DNA from: Aquimarina rhabdastrellae
Lineage (GTDB): Bacteria > Bacteroidota > Bacteroidia > Flavobacteriales > Flavobacteriaceae
Length of the DNA stretch: 64,000 bases
NCBI GenBank assembly: GCA_947387485.1
Contig: CANDNT010000002.1
Location: 1 to 64,000 of the forward strand
Direction: 5' to 3'
The notes under the pieces were generated by a model. That model worked only from the letters and a program-made list of their open reading frames with translations. It made no database searches and was not told the DNA's origin. Shown one piece after another: positions 9,286-17,645 of this stretch; position 1 is the stretch's first letter; every line of letters starts with the position of its first letter. A program made the translations under genes and the position numbers.

Positions 9286-10080
9286 ATGAATACTATTGAT
9301 GCTATCATTTTAGGTATTATTCAAGGTTTAACTGAATTTTTACCTGTTTCTTCTAGTGGTCATTTAGAACTAGGTAAAGCTTTATTAGGAGACCAAAGTG
9401 TTCCTGAAGAGTCTTTGCTATTTACTGTTATTTTACATTTTGCTACCGCATTAAGTACTATAGTAGTATTTAGAAAGGATATTTTTGCAATCATTAAAGG
9501 ATTGCTTCAGTTTAAAAAGAACGAAGAGACTTTATTTTCTGTAAAGATTATTGTTTCTATGATTCCTGCTGTACTAGTAGGTCTATTTTTTGAAGAGCAA
9601 CTTGAACAATTATTTGGTGGAAACATTCTTTTTGTAGGTGTTATGCTTTTAATCACTGCTGTTTTATTATGGTTAGCAGATAAAGCAAAGGATACGCTTA
9701 AATCCGTAAGTTTTTCAAATGCTTTTATTATTGGAATTTCGCAAGCGATAGCTATGCTTCCGGGTATTTCGCGTAGTGGAGCTACTATCTCTACTTCTGT
9801 ATTACTTGGTAATGATAAAACTAAAGCTGCTCGTTTTTCATTTTTAATGGTTATTCCTTTAATTTTTGGAAAGATTGCCAAGGATTTACTTAGTGGCGAT
9901 TTAACATTTTCTTCGGCTAATAGTTTACCTTTATTATTAGGTTTTCTTGCTGCTTTTTTATCTGGTCTCGCTGCTTGTACCTGGATGATTTCTTTGGTCA
10001 AAAAGAGTAAGTTATCTTATTTTGCCGTATATTGTGTCATTGTTGGCTTAATTGCCATTAGTTTTGGTTTTATAAATTAA
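9286..10080 (+). CDS. uppP: Undecaprenyl-diphosphatase
   Basis: Membrane phosphatase (BacA/UppP) that converts C55-PP to C55-P for peptidoglycan lipid carrier recycling. 264 residues, about eight hydrophobic segments. Both catalytic signatures are present: EFLPVSSSGHL near the N-terminus and PGISRSGATIS in the second half. It is six bases from truB, so the two are cotranscribed. Length and motifs are normal. Confidence 0.96.
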   Translation: MNTIDAIILGIIQGLTEFLPVSSSGHLELGKALLGDQSVPEESLLFTVILHFATALSTIVVFRKDIFAIIKGLLQFKKNEETLFSVKIIVSMIPAVLVGLFFEEQLEQLFGGNILFVGVMLLITAVLLWLADKAKDTLKSVSFSNAFIIGISQAIAMLPGISRSGATISTSVLLGNDKTKAARFSFLMVIPLIFGKIAKDLLSGDLTFSSANSLPLLLGFLAAFLSGLAACTWMISLVKKSKLSYFAVYCVIVGLIAISFGFIN

Positions 10081-10086
10081 CCCCCA

Positions 10087-10788
10087 ATGCAAACCGAACA
10101 AGATTTTAAGGATGGTCAAATCCTATTGATTGACAAGCCCCTAGAATGGACTTCATTTCAGGTGGTTAATAAACTACGCTGGTTAATTCGCAAACAATTT
10201 AAGATCAAAAAGATTAAAGTTGGACATGCAGGAACGCTTGATCCACTGGCTAGTGGTCTTTTAATTATCTGCACTGGAAAATTCACCAAACGTATCGAAG
10301 AATTACAAGGTCAAATAAAAGAATATACTGGTTGTATCACACTGGGTGCTACTACTCCTTCTTATGATCTTGAAACCGAAATTGATCAAACTTTTCCTAC
10401 TGCTCATATTGATGAAACACTTATCCATGAAACTACTAAAGCTTTTATAGGTGAGATTAAACAATATCCTCCTGTATTTTCTGCTTTAAAGAAAGATGGA
10501 AAAAGGTTATATGAATATGCTAGAAATGGAGAAGAAGTAAAAGTAAACCCAAGAATGATTCACATTGCTGAATTTGAAATTACTAAAATCGAAATGCCTA
10601 ATGTACATTTTAGAGTAGTTTGTAGTAAAGGAACGTATATTCGTTCTCTCGCTTATGATTTTGGTAAGGCTTTACAAAGTGGTGGTCATTTAAGTGTTTT
10701 ACGCAGAACTAAAATTGGGGATTACGACGTAACAAATGCTATAAGTCCTAAAGTATTTGAAGAACAATTACAGGCAACACCTATATAA
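10087..10788 (+). CDS. truB: tRNA pseudouridine(55) synthase
   Basis: Makes the universal pseudouridine in the T-loop of tRNAs. 233 residues, shorter than E. coli TruB because the C-terminal PUA domain is missing, as is usual in this phylum. The catalytic stretch GHAGTLDPLASGLL carries the Asp nucleophile (residue 54), and CSKGTYIRSLAYDFG marks the second conserved block. It directly follows uppP. Confidence 0.95.
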   Translation: MQTEQDFKDGQILLIDKPLEWTSFQVVNKLRWLIRKQFKIKKIKVGHAGTLDPLASGLLIICTGKFTKRIEELQGQIKEYTGCITLGATTPSYDLETEIDQTFPTAHIDETLIHETTKAFIGEIKQYPPVFSALKKDGKRLYEYARNGEEVKVNPRMIHIAEFEITKIEMPNVHFRVVCSKGTYIRSLAYDFGKALQSGGHLSVLRRTKIGDYDVTNAISPKVFEEQLQATPI

Positions 10789-10818
10789 AATATTTTCTTT
10801 TTTTAACGTTATAGAGTT

Positions 10819-11550
10819 ATGGATCTTATCGAAAAACACAAGGCTTTAATTATCACCATTATGCTAATGGGTATTTTTATATTGAGTCTAGCTAATATAG
10901 GTCTATCAAAAAGTATTCAACAGAAAAAAGAACTGCTTGTAGAAATGTCTGCAGAAAGTTTTGTTGAAGAAAAAGCTCCAGAAGAAGAAAAAGAATCTGA
11001 TCCAATAGAAGAACGTAAACTTATTGCTGCAAAAAGAACACATCAAGCGCATAATGAGGATTTAAAAAACTTTTCTGATGATGCTTTTGAAGAGCGCTAT
11101 AAAGCCTTAACCGAAAAAATAAGTGCTGGTACCAAAGGACAATCTGAGCAGTTATTAACTGCTAATGATGGTGCATCTTCTTCTTTAAATAAAAATATTG
11201 AGCACGATGACACTTCTAAAACTCAAGGATTAAAAAACGATGCTGCACCTGCCAATACTAATGCTGATACTAGAAGTAGTTCTATTACTTATACCTTAAA
11301 AGATCGTCAAGCAGATGATTTACCTAATCCTGTATATACTTGTGAGGGAAGTGGTAAGATTGTTGTGCGTATCAAAGTGAATCAATACGGATATGTTACT
11401 TCTACAAAAGTTAATTCAAAAAAGTCTACGACTAAGAATCAATGCTTGATTGATAACGCCTTATTATATGCAAGAAAAGCTCGCTTTTCTGATGCAGAAA
11501 AAGACGAGCAATTGGGCTTTATTACATATTACTTTAACTATCAATCATAA
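10819..11550 (+). CDS. TonB-like C-terminal domain protein
   Basis: 243 residues: short cytoplasmic start, one membrane segment (about 10-30), a charged low-complexity spacer rich in E/K/D/N/S (about 45-160), then a C-terminal domain (about 170-243) resembling TonB: GKIVVRIKVNQYGYVTSTKV followed by a NALLYARKARF helix and a final strand. It has two Cys in that domain (CEGSG and NQCLID), possibly a disulfide. No exbB/exbD is adjacent. Its stop overlaps the convergent thioredoxin-like gene by 6 bases. It may be a TonB paralogue or an envelope structural protein. Confidence 0.65.
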   Translation: MDLIEKHKALIITIMLMGIFILSLANIGLSKSIQQKKELLVEMSAESFVEEKAPEEEKESDPIEERKLIAAKRTHQAHNEDLKNFSDDAFEERYKALTEKISAGTKGQSEQLLTANDGASSSLNKNIEHDDTSKTQGLKNDAAPANTNADTRSSSITYTLKDRQADDLPNPVYTCEGSGKIVVRIKVNQYGYVTSTKVNSKKSTTKNQCLIDNALLYARKARFSDAEKDEQLGFITYYFNYQS

Positions 11551-12159
11551 TAATTTTGATAGATCGTCTGCAATATTTTTTCCTTTATCTTTATTGTACC
11601 ACACTTGTAATGATTCTTTAAATTCTGGATCTAATTTACCATGAGCTTCTTTATAGTCATTTACCATCTTTGTAGCTTCACTTGGTCTTGGTCCCCATGA
11701 ATTTACGATTTCTTTACTTTGAGTATTATATGCTATCAACTTAGGAATAGCTTTACCTCCATTTGTCAAAAAGTTATTCATTAACTCATCATGTTCATCT
11801 CTTGATATCACTTTTAAGTCAATTCCATCATTAGCTTCTGCTAATTTATTGATCACTGGTAATGACTGTGCTGCATCTCCACACCATCCTTCTGTTAATA
11901 CTAACCAAGTAATGTTTGTTTCTGCATTTTTAAATTGCTCAATAATGGCTTCGTCTATCTTTAATGTTTTATCCAGCCTTTTCATTCTACGATCATTAAG
12001 CATGCTATAATTAGTCAAAGCCTCTGATTGTGTCAATCCTGTAGATTTGTTTTCTTTGACTAATTCACTTACCAATGCTCTGTATTCTTGATAGCTTTGA
12101 CCTTGTTCTATTCCTTGTTCTATTAATGTAGTAACAGCTGTCTGTGTTGTTGATTCCAT
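11545..12159 (-). CDS. Thioredoxin-fold protein lacking the CxxC pair
   Basis: 204 residues with an N-terminal helical region (1-80) and a thioredoxin-like domain (about 85-190). The active-site position reads EGWCGDAAQSLP: the first Cys is kept, the second replaced by Ala, and the usual cis-Pro region is AIPKLIA. This is a known branch of thioredoxin-like proteins in Bacteroidota of unknown redox partner; one Cys would allow only mixed-disulfide or thiol chemistry. It appears cytoplasmic (no signal peptide) and is convergent with, and overlapping, the TonB-like gene. Confidence 0.8.
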   Translation of the reverse strand: MESTTQTAVTTLIEQGIEQGQSYQEYRALVSELVKENKSTGLTQSEALTNYSMLNDRRMKRLDKTLKIDEAIIEQFKNAETNITWLVLTEGWCGDAAQSLPVINKLAEANDGIDLKVISRDEHDELMNNFLTNGGKAIPKLIAYNTQSKEIVNSWGPRPSEATKMVNDYKEAHGKLDPEFKESLQVWYNKDKGKNIADDLSKLL

Positions 12160-12258
12160 AGTATTATAATTGGGGGTTGTTATTTCACAAAAAATAAGAC
12201 GTAAAACTATTCAAAAACTTACTTTTTTCAAGTCTTAATCTTTTCTTAATGTATTTTA

Positions 12259-12421
12259 ATACCATTACTCAATTAAAATTACCATATTAAAATTGTTATT
12301 TTTGCATTTTACTACAAAATAAAATATCACCGTAGCTTTGGCTATGCTTCAATTTTATTTTTTGTAAAACATCAAAAATCTTCAATTTCCCTACATGATA
12401 CTTTCAAATAAGAAATGGCAT
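12259..12421. repeat. Inverted-repeat intergenic element, copy B (163 bp)
   Basis: Starts ATACCATTACTCAATT and ends AAATAAGAAATGGCAT. The ends match those of copies A and C, and the interior carries an extra roughly 55 bp block that is itself an inverted repeat (ACAAAATAAAAT ... ATTTTATTTTTTGT around GTAGC/GCTA). It occupies much of the 452 bp gap before tag; the remaining 190 bp (12422-12611) is AT-rich with nothing recognisable. Confidence 0.75.
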
Positions 12422-12611
12422 AAGCTATTATAAATCAACTCTTTTACTTGATTCTTTTCGATTTTAATAGCAACACAAGTTAATTTTTAACTTCTAGTTT
12501 TTTTATGATTAAAATCAGTCCTTCATTTTATAACATAATTTTACCATTAAAAACCTTTGTCATTCTTATATTTGGAATCTCTTTTCTTTATTTTTTAATA
12601 CATTTAAAATT

Positions 12612-13187
12612 ATGAGTACACATAAATGTGGTTGGTGTCTAGGTGATGATCTATATGAAGCTTATCACGATCATGAATGGGGTGTTCCTTTACATGATGA
12701 TCATTTACTTTTTGAGTTTTTGGTACTAGAGACTTTTCAAGCAGGACTAAGTTGGATTACTATTTTGCGTAAACGCGAAAACTTTAGAGTTGCTTTTGAT
12801 CATTTTGATTATAAAAAGATTGCATTGTATACTGATACCAAAAAAGAGGCCTTATTACAGGATGCTGGTATTATAAGAAATAAGTTAAAGGTTAATGCTA
12901 CTATAACCAATGCTCAGGCTTTTATGAAAATTCAAGAAGAATTTGGAAGTTTTGATGCTTACATCTGGAAATTTGTAGATTTCACTCCTATACAAAACTC
13001 TTGGAAAGATTATAAAGAAGCTCCAGCTAATACTGCGCTTTCTGATGCTATTAGTAAAGATTTAAAAAAACGTGGATTCAAGTTTGTAGGAACTACTGTA
13101 ATGTATGCTTTTATGCAAGCTATAGGCATGGTTAATGATCATGCTACGACTTGTTTTAGATATAACGAAGTAGCTTTATTAAAATAA
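12612..13187 (+). CDS. tag: DNA-3-methyladenine glycosylase I
   Basis: Base-excision repair enzyme removing 3-methyladenine. 191 residues with the Tag signatures CGWCLGDD and AYHDHEWGVP at the N-terminus (Cys and His zinc ligands), LETFQAGLSWITIL, and the C-terminal HATTCFRY zinc half-site. Length is normal. It lies alone on the plus strand after a long AT-rich gap and converges on aat 12 bases away. Confidence 0.95.
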   Translation: MSTHKCGWCLGDDLYEAYHDHEWGVPLHDDHLLFEFLVLETFQAGLSWITILRKRENFRVAFDHFDYKKIALYTDTKKEALLQDAGIIRNKLKVNATITNAQAFMKIQEEFGSFDAYIWKFVDFTPIQNSWKDYKEAPANTALSDAISKDLKKRGFKFVGTTVMYAFMQAIGMVNDHATTCFRYNEVALLK

Positions 13188-13198
13188 TATTATACTAT

Positions 13199-13837
13199 TC
13201 ATGATAAAAATTTCATGAATTCGTTTCTAGAAATTTCTCTAGCTCCCATACTTGCAAGGTGATCTGTATATATTTGACAATCGATCAATTGTACGTGTTG
13301 ACTTTGCAAGTATTGGACAAAAGCAATAAAACCATATTTTGATGCATTACTTACTTTTGTAAACATACTTTCTCCACAAAAAACACCTTTTTCTTTAAGC
13401 CATATACCATACAATCCACCTACCAATTCTTCTTCTTTCCAAACTTCTACTGATGTGGCATACCCTAATTGATGCAAATTATTATAAGCATCTTGCATCT
13501 CATTAGTAATCCATGTACCATCTTGATCTACTCGATCTATTTGAGCACATGCTTTTATAACCTCATCAAACGCTTTATTAATCGTTACTGTAAAAGCTTG
13601 TTTACGGATTAATTGTTTCATGCTCTTACTGATCTTTAACTCTTCGGGAAATAATACCATTCTAGGATCTGGTGCATACCATATAATCGGTTCTCCTTCG
13701 TTATACCACGGAAAAATACCACTATTGTATGCTTTTATTAATCGCTCACTAGATAGGTCTCCCCCTATAGCCAAAAGTCCATCTTCATGGGATTCTGATA
13801 CCTCAGGAAATTGTGTTGTTTTCGTTAATATGTACAA
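13199..13837 (-). CDS. aat: Leucyl/phenylalanyl-tRNA--protein transferase
   Basis: Adds Leu or Phe from tRNA to proteins with N-terminal Arg or Lys, marking them for ClpS/ClpAP degradation in the N-degron pathway. 212 residues; signatures FPWYNEGEPIIWYAPDPRMVLFP and GGLYGIWL, plus the final SMGAREISRNEF block. Length is normal. Monocistronic, convergent with tag. Confidence 0.95.
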   Translation of the reverse strand: MYILTKTTQFPEVSESHEDGLLAIGGDLSSERLIKAYNSGIFPWYNEGEPIIWYAPDPRMVLFPEELKISKSMKQLIRKQAFTVTINKAFDEVIKACAQIDRVDQDGTWITNEMQDAYNNLHQLGYATSVEVWKEEELVGGLYGIWLKEKGVFCGESMFTKVSNASKYGFIAFVQYLQSQHVQLIDCQIYTDHLASMGAREISRNEFMKFLS

Positions 13838-13985
13838 AATTTTAATTCAAATACTATTTAATCCTTAACTCTTGTTTGAAATTACCAAAAAAAATGCAAT
13901 CTTTGTTATAACCTTTTAAGATAAATTTTGTTCATCATTGCTTTTTTGAGTTTTTCTAAGAGGTTAACCTAAAAACCACAATATG

Positions 13986-14015
13986 AAAAGTCCGATCGTA
14001 TAGATCGGACTTTTT
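13986..14015 (-). terminator. Terminator after the DUF3127 gene
   Basis: 12 bp stem AAAAGTCCGATC / GATCGGACTTTT with a GTATA loop; T-runs on both strands. It lies about 30 bases past the DUF3127 stop. Confidence 0.85.
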
Positions 14016-14045
14016 ACTTTTTATCTTATTTTTTGATTTTACTGC

Positions 14046-14426
14046 CTAGAAAGGTAGATCATCGTGATCTTCTTCTTTAAAATTAGTAGCAGGTTCAAAA
14101 GCATCTGTTGGTGGCGGTGTTGACATTCCTCCTGGAGCTCCTCCCATAGGTTGTAAGCTCTCGATACGCCATCCTTGAATAGAATTAAAATACTTAGTTT
14201 CTCCTTGTGGATTTACCCACTCACGTCCTCTTAAGTTAATTCCTATCTTTACGTTTTGCCCTATCTGGAAACTATTTAATAGGTCACATTTATCTTGAAT
14301 AAACTCAACTAAGATATGTTGAGGGTATTGCTCTTCTGTAGTGATTACAATTTCACGCTTTCTAAACCCATTTGTTCCAAAGGTTTGCGTCTCACCAACC
14401 ATCTTTACTTTACCTTGTACTTCCAT
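14046..14426 (-). CDS. DUF3127 protein with an SSB-like acidic tip
   Basis: About 126 residues from the ATG at 14426 (start MEVQGKVKM; an earlier codon at 14447 would overlap the upstream gene's stop). The first about 95 residues form the all-beta DUF3127 domain (KMVGETQTFGTNGFRKREIV, then a GQNVKIGINLRGREW strand). A Gly/Pro/Met-rich linker follows, and the protein ends EEDHDDLPF. That tail is the same kind as in SSB, and the window's own SSB also ends DDLPF. An OB-like single-strand binding role is therefore inferred. The ATG is 7 bases after the flavin reductase stop, so the two are an operon. Confidence 0.8.
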   Translation of the reverse strand: MEVQGKVKMVGETQTFGTNGFRKREIVITTEEQYPQHILVEFIQDKCDLLNSFQIGQNVKIGINLRGREWVNPQGETKYFNSIQGWRIESLQPMGGAPGGMSTPPPTDAFEPATNFKEEDHDDLPF

Positions 14427-14433
14427 TTTAATA

Positions 14434-15309
14434 TTATTGATTTGCAACGATTATGTTCCACGCAGTATCCACATCCTCTTTTTCTAAATACTGCTGCGCA
14501 AATTTATGAATTTCTATTTCGTTTGCATTAGTTATTTGTGCTTTAATTTCAGAATTTATTTTCAAAAACGCTACGGCCTCTTCTTGAGTTGGTAATTTTT
14601 CTACATTAGCTAATTTACCTAAATCATTACCTGTAAAGATTTTACTTAATCGTATTTCTTCTGGTAATTGATCTACTCCTATACCTAGCGTAGTTAACGG
14701 TTTTTGGATTTCAAACATCCCTCGATTTGCTCTGCTATACCAATTACCGCCCATACGAGCTACTAAATCTATTTTATGTTGATCTATTTTTCCATCTGCA
14801 TCTAATACTTCTTCTTTTACATGCATCAATACTACTTCGCAAATTACCAAATTTCCAGCTCCTCCTTCATCTCCCATAGCAATTACATCATTGACTTTAC
14901 ATTCAAATTGTACTGGTGCTTCTGCTACTCTAAACGGTTTTACTTTTTCTGAAGCTAACATCCCTAGACCTGCTTTTTCAAACTCATTAACACCAGTAGG
15001 ATATTCTGTACTTGATAACGACATTTGTTGCACTATATCATAGTTTACTACATTTATTACTACTTCTTTTGTCGCTAATGCATTTTCTAATGTATGCTTT
15101 GTACTATTATCTCTTACTCTACGTGCTGGAGAAAATATAAGTATGGGTGGATTTGCACTAAAGACATTAAAGAAACTAAACGGTGATAGGTTTGCATTAC
15201 CTTGATCGTCTATAGTACTAGCAAAAGCTATTGGTCTTGGTCCTACAGCTCCTAGTAACATACCGTGTAATTTTCCTGTAGTAACTGTCTTGGGATCTAT
15301 CGTAATCAT
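14434..15309 (-). CDS. Flavin reductase-like FMN-binding protein
   Basis: 291 residues; the first about 180 form a split-barrel flavin reductase domain (GAVGPRPIAFASTID, SFFNVFSANPPILIF, and the VARMGGNWYSR end). The remaining C-terminal 100 residues are an extension common to this group. It probably binds FMN as a dimer; substrate or partner oxygenase is unknown. A TACCTTTG box (15358-15351) lies 42 bases upstream as likely promoter, and the DUF3127 gene follows at once. Confidence 0.85.
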   Translation of the reverse strand: MITIDPKTVTTGKLHGMLLGAVGPRPIAFASTIDDQGNANLSPFSFFNVFSANPPILIFSPARRVRDNSTKHTLENALATKEVVINVVNYDIVQQMSLSSTEYPTGVNEFEKAGLGMLASEKVKPFRVAEAPVQFECKVNDVIAMGDEGGAGNLVICEVVLMHVKEEVLDADGKIDQHKIDLVARMGGNWYSRANRGMFEIQKPLTTLGIGVDQLPEEIRLSKIFTGNDLGKLANVEKLPTQEEAVAFLKINSEIKAQITNANEIEIHKFAQQYLEKEDVDTAWNIIVANQ

Positions 15310-15350
15310 GTATAAATTCTTGTTTGCTATTCTTATAATTATCGTATAAA

Positions 15351-15358
15351 CAAAGGTA
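15351..15358 (-). promoter_or_regulatory. Promoter -7 box for flavin reductase-DUF3127
   Basis: TACCTTTG on the minus strand fits TAnnTTTG; no clear TTG -33 box at the usual distance. Confidence 0.4.
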
Positions 15359-15455
15359 CGGATTACTTCTTCTTTTTAGAATACCTCTGTGTTAAAACAA
15401 TATTTTTGCTAGAAATCGTTTATATTTATCATAGAACATAGCTATTTATCTGTGC

Positions 15456-16625
15456 ATGAATTTTTCTAACGAACGTAATCTCGCAAGTTATTTTATTGTT
15501 ATTGCTGTATTCACTATTACTGGTCTAGTTATATGGAATACCATTTTATTTTTTAATCGTTTTAAAGAAGATGAACGTGCTCGTATGGAAATTTGGGCTT
15601 CTTCTCAAAAAGCACTAAATCACGAACAGCTTAATAGCTCTTCGTCTGATGAATACCTAGATCTCTCATTACAAATCACAGCTAGTAACCATTCCATACC
15701 GATCATTATCACTGATGATCAAGGTAATATTCTTCATGATTTTTGTGGGAATATTCCCGAGTCTACGCTAAAGGATGAGGAAAAGTTAATTAGTTTGTTA
15801 AACAAAATGAGATCTGAGAACCCTCCTATAGAATTAGATTTATATGGTAATGTTAAGCAATATATTTATTATGGTAACTCTGATATTTTAAATAAATTAA
15901 AATATTATCCTGTCGCTATCATTCTTATTCTTTTATTATTGATTGGTGTAGTTTACTTCTTTTTTACCACATCCAAAGCTAGTGAGCAAAATAAGCTATG
16001 GGCAGGAATGGCAAAAGAAACAGCGCATCAAATAGGAACTCCGTTATCTTCTCTTGTAGGATGGTCTGAAATTTTAAAAACCGAAAATGTCGATCCTGAG
16101 TACTTAAAAGAGATTGATAAGGATATCGCTAGATTACAGGTTATCACCGAGCGTTTCTCTAAAATAGGTTCTATTCCTAATTTACAACAGGATGATATTG
16201 TTTCTCAAACCAAAGATGCTTACGATTATTTAAAACGTAGAAATTCACGTTTAATTAATTTTTCTAATACATTACCTGATGCTCCTATTTTTGTAAATAT
16301 AAATACACAGCTTTATAGTTGGACTATCGAAAATTTAGTAAAAAATGCTATAGATGCCATGAGAGGAAAAGGGGATTTATCTATAGACCTCAAAGAAGAT
16401 ACTAAACGTGTACATATCTTAATTTCTGACACTGGTAAAGGAATTCCTAAAAGTAAATTTTCAAAAATATTTGAACCTGGTTATACTTCTAAAAGTAGAG
16501 GTTGGGGATTAGGGTTATCTCTTGCTAAACGTATTATAGAAGAGTATCATATGGGGCGTATTAAAGTATTGCGTTCTGAAATAGGTAAAGGAACTACTTT
16601 TCAAATCTCTTTGCCCAAAATATAG
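15456..16625 (+). CDS. Membrane sensor histidine kinase
   Basis: 389 residues: TM1 about 12-33, a short extracytoplasmic sensor region (about 35-148), TM2 about 150-170, then the kinase core. The phosphoacceptor is His191 in KETAHQIGTPLSSL. ATPase boxes are N (NLVKNAIDAM), G1 (DTGKGIP) and G2 (GWGLGLSLAKRI), ending GKGTTFQISLPK. No response regulator gene is adjacent, so it is an orphan; signal unknown. Confidence 0.92.
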   Translation: MNFSNERNLASYFIVIAVFTITGLVIWNTILFFNRFKEDERARMEIWASSQKALNHEQLNSSSSDEYLDLSLQITASNHSIPIIITDDQGNILHDFCGNIPESTLKDEEKLISLLNKMRSENPPIELDLYGNVKQYIYYGNSDILNKLKYYPVAIILILLLLIGVVYFFFTTSKASEQNKLWAGMAKETAHQIGTPLSSLVGWSEILKTENVDPEYLKEIDKDIARLQVITERFSKIGSIPNLQQDDIVSQTKDAYDYLKRRNSRLINFSNTLPDAPIFVNINTQLYSWTIENLVKNAIDAMRGKGDLSIDLKEDTKRVHILISDTGKGIPKSKFSKIFEPGYTSKSRGWGLGLSLAKRIIEEYHMGRIKVLRSEIGKGTTFQISLPKI

Positions 16626-16651
16626 TTAAAACCAAAGGAGTTGACACTCCT

Positions 16652-17062
16652 CTAGTATTTTTTCATTTGTTCTCTTATTTCTTCTGGAATAGAGAACGTT
16701 TTATCTATATTAAAATCAAAACAAACAGCTACATCTCTACCTACTGCACATAATACACCATCATCATTATACAATTCGTGATCTAGACCAAAACTAGAGT
16801 TTTTCATATAAGCTACTCTAGTTTTGATCATGACATTTCCTGGGAAAAATAATGGATGTTTAAAGTCACAGTGTGTCGATACTAACATAGGTCCTTTTTT
16901 TGTTTCTTGATACAAATCTGATAAACCTGAAACCTCCCAAAACTGAACACGCGCACTTTGCATGTATTTCATAAAGTTCACATTATTAACGTGTTGATAT
17001 GTATCCATTTCACTCCAGTCTATTCTCAACTCTAGTGATAATTTAAACTCCTTATCTTCCAT
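16652..17062 (-). CDS. Acyl-CoA thioesterase, 4HBT hotdog fold
   Basis: 136 residues; hotdog-fold start LRIDWSEMDTYQHVNNVNFMKYM contains the catalytic Asp/Glu region of the YbgC-like 4-hydroxybenzoyl-CoA thioesterase group. It probably hydrolyses acyl-CoA in the cytoplasm; chain specificity cannot be read. It ends 8 bases downstream of the HIT gene and is probably cotranscribed with it. Confidence 0.85.
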   Translation of the reverse strand: MEDKEFKLSLELRIDWSEMDTYQHVNNVNFMKYMQSARVQFWEVSGLSDLYQETKKGPMLVSTHCDFKHPLFFPGNVMIKTRVAYMKNSSFGLDHELYNDDGVLCAVGRDVAVCFDFNIDKTFSIPEEIREQMKKY

Positions 17063-17069
17063 AATTTAA

Positions 17070-17459
17070 TTACATATGTGATTGAATTGCCGAAGCCAAT
17101 GCTTCAAACTCTTCTTTTTCTAACGCTACTTTATGTTGAAATGTAGCTTCTTTCATTTCGTTAAGCGGAATCAAATGTACGTGTACATGAGGTACTTCTA
17201 ACCCGATAACGCTCATTCCTATACGTTTACAATCTATTGCTTTTTCTAGTGCAGCTGCAACTTTACGTGAAAAAGCCATTAATCCCATATATGTTTCTTC
17301 ATCTAGATCAAAGATCTTATCTACTTCTTGTTTTGGGATACATAATGTATGTCCTTTTGCATTAGGGTTAATATCTAAAAAAGCAAAGAATTTTTCGTCT
17401 TCTGCCACTTTATAACATGGAATTTCTCCATTGATAATTTTTGTAAATATTGAAGCCAT
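17070..17459 (-). CDS. HIT family nucleotide hydrolase
   Basis: 129 residues, HINT/HIT branch. The catalytic histidine triad HVHVHLIP is at residues 91-98. Members hydrolyse nucleoside phosphoramidates and related adenylated compounds. The order greA-HIT on one strand is common in Bacteroidota. A terminator after greA lies in between, so it probably has its own start. Confidence 0.92.
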   Translation of the reverse strand: MASIFTKIINGEIPCYKVAEDEKFFAFLDINPNAKGHTLCIPKQEVDKIFDLDEETYMGLMAFSRKVAAALEKAIDCKRIGMSVIGLEVPHVHVHLIPLNEMKEATFQHKVALEKEEFEALASAIQSHM

Positions 17460-17555
17460 GATTTTTATGGTTTATTTTTTTAAACGCGTTTACTATTATT
17501 TTCTCTCGAAAGATAGGGAGTTCTTCTTTATCAATTTTAAATTTTGAAGATAAAT

Positions 17556-17586
17556 TATTACCATTACTCCATTGAAATTACTGCAT
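17556..17586. repeat. Fragment of the inverted-repeat element (left end only)
   Basis: ATTACCATTACTCCATTGAAATTACTGCAT closely matches the first about 30 bases of copies B and C, then runs straight into the greA terminator. The right end is absent. Its last bases plus the start of the terminator (ATTACTGCATAAAAAAACTC) recur exactly at the rpmA terminator. Confidence 0.6.
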
Positions 17587-17623
17587 AAAAAAACTCCTTT
17601 GATTTATACAGAAGGAGTTTTTT
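17587..17623 (-). terminator. greA terminator
   Basis: 12 bp stem AAAAAACTCCTT / AAGGAGTTTTTT with a 12 nt loop, about 23 bases past the greA stop, T-run on the minus strand. Confidence 0.85.
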
Positions 17624-17645
17624 AAAATTTTTATTGTCGTTTTAT

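Noticed and set aside
9507..10001. 164-codon minus-strand ORF
   Set aside because: It lies wholly inside uppP in another frame and its protein is low-complexity Lys/Ala/Ile with no family look.
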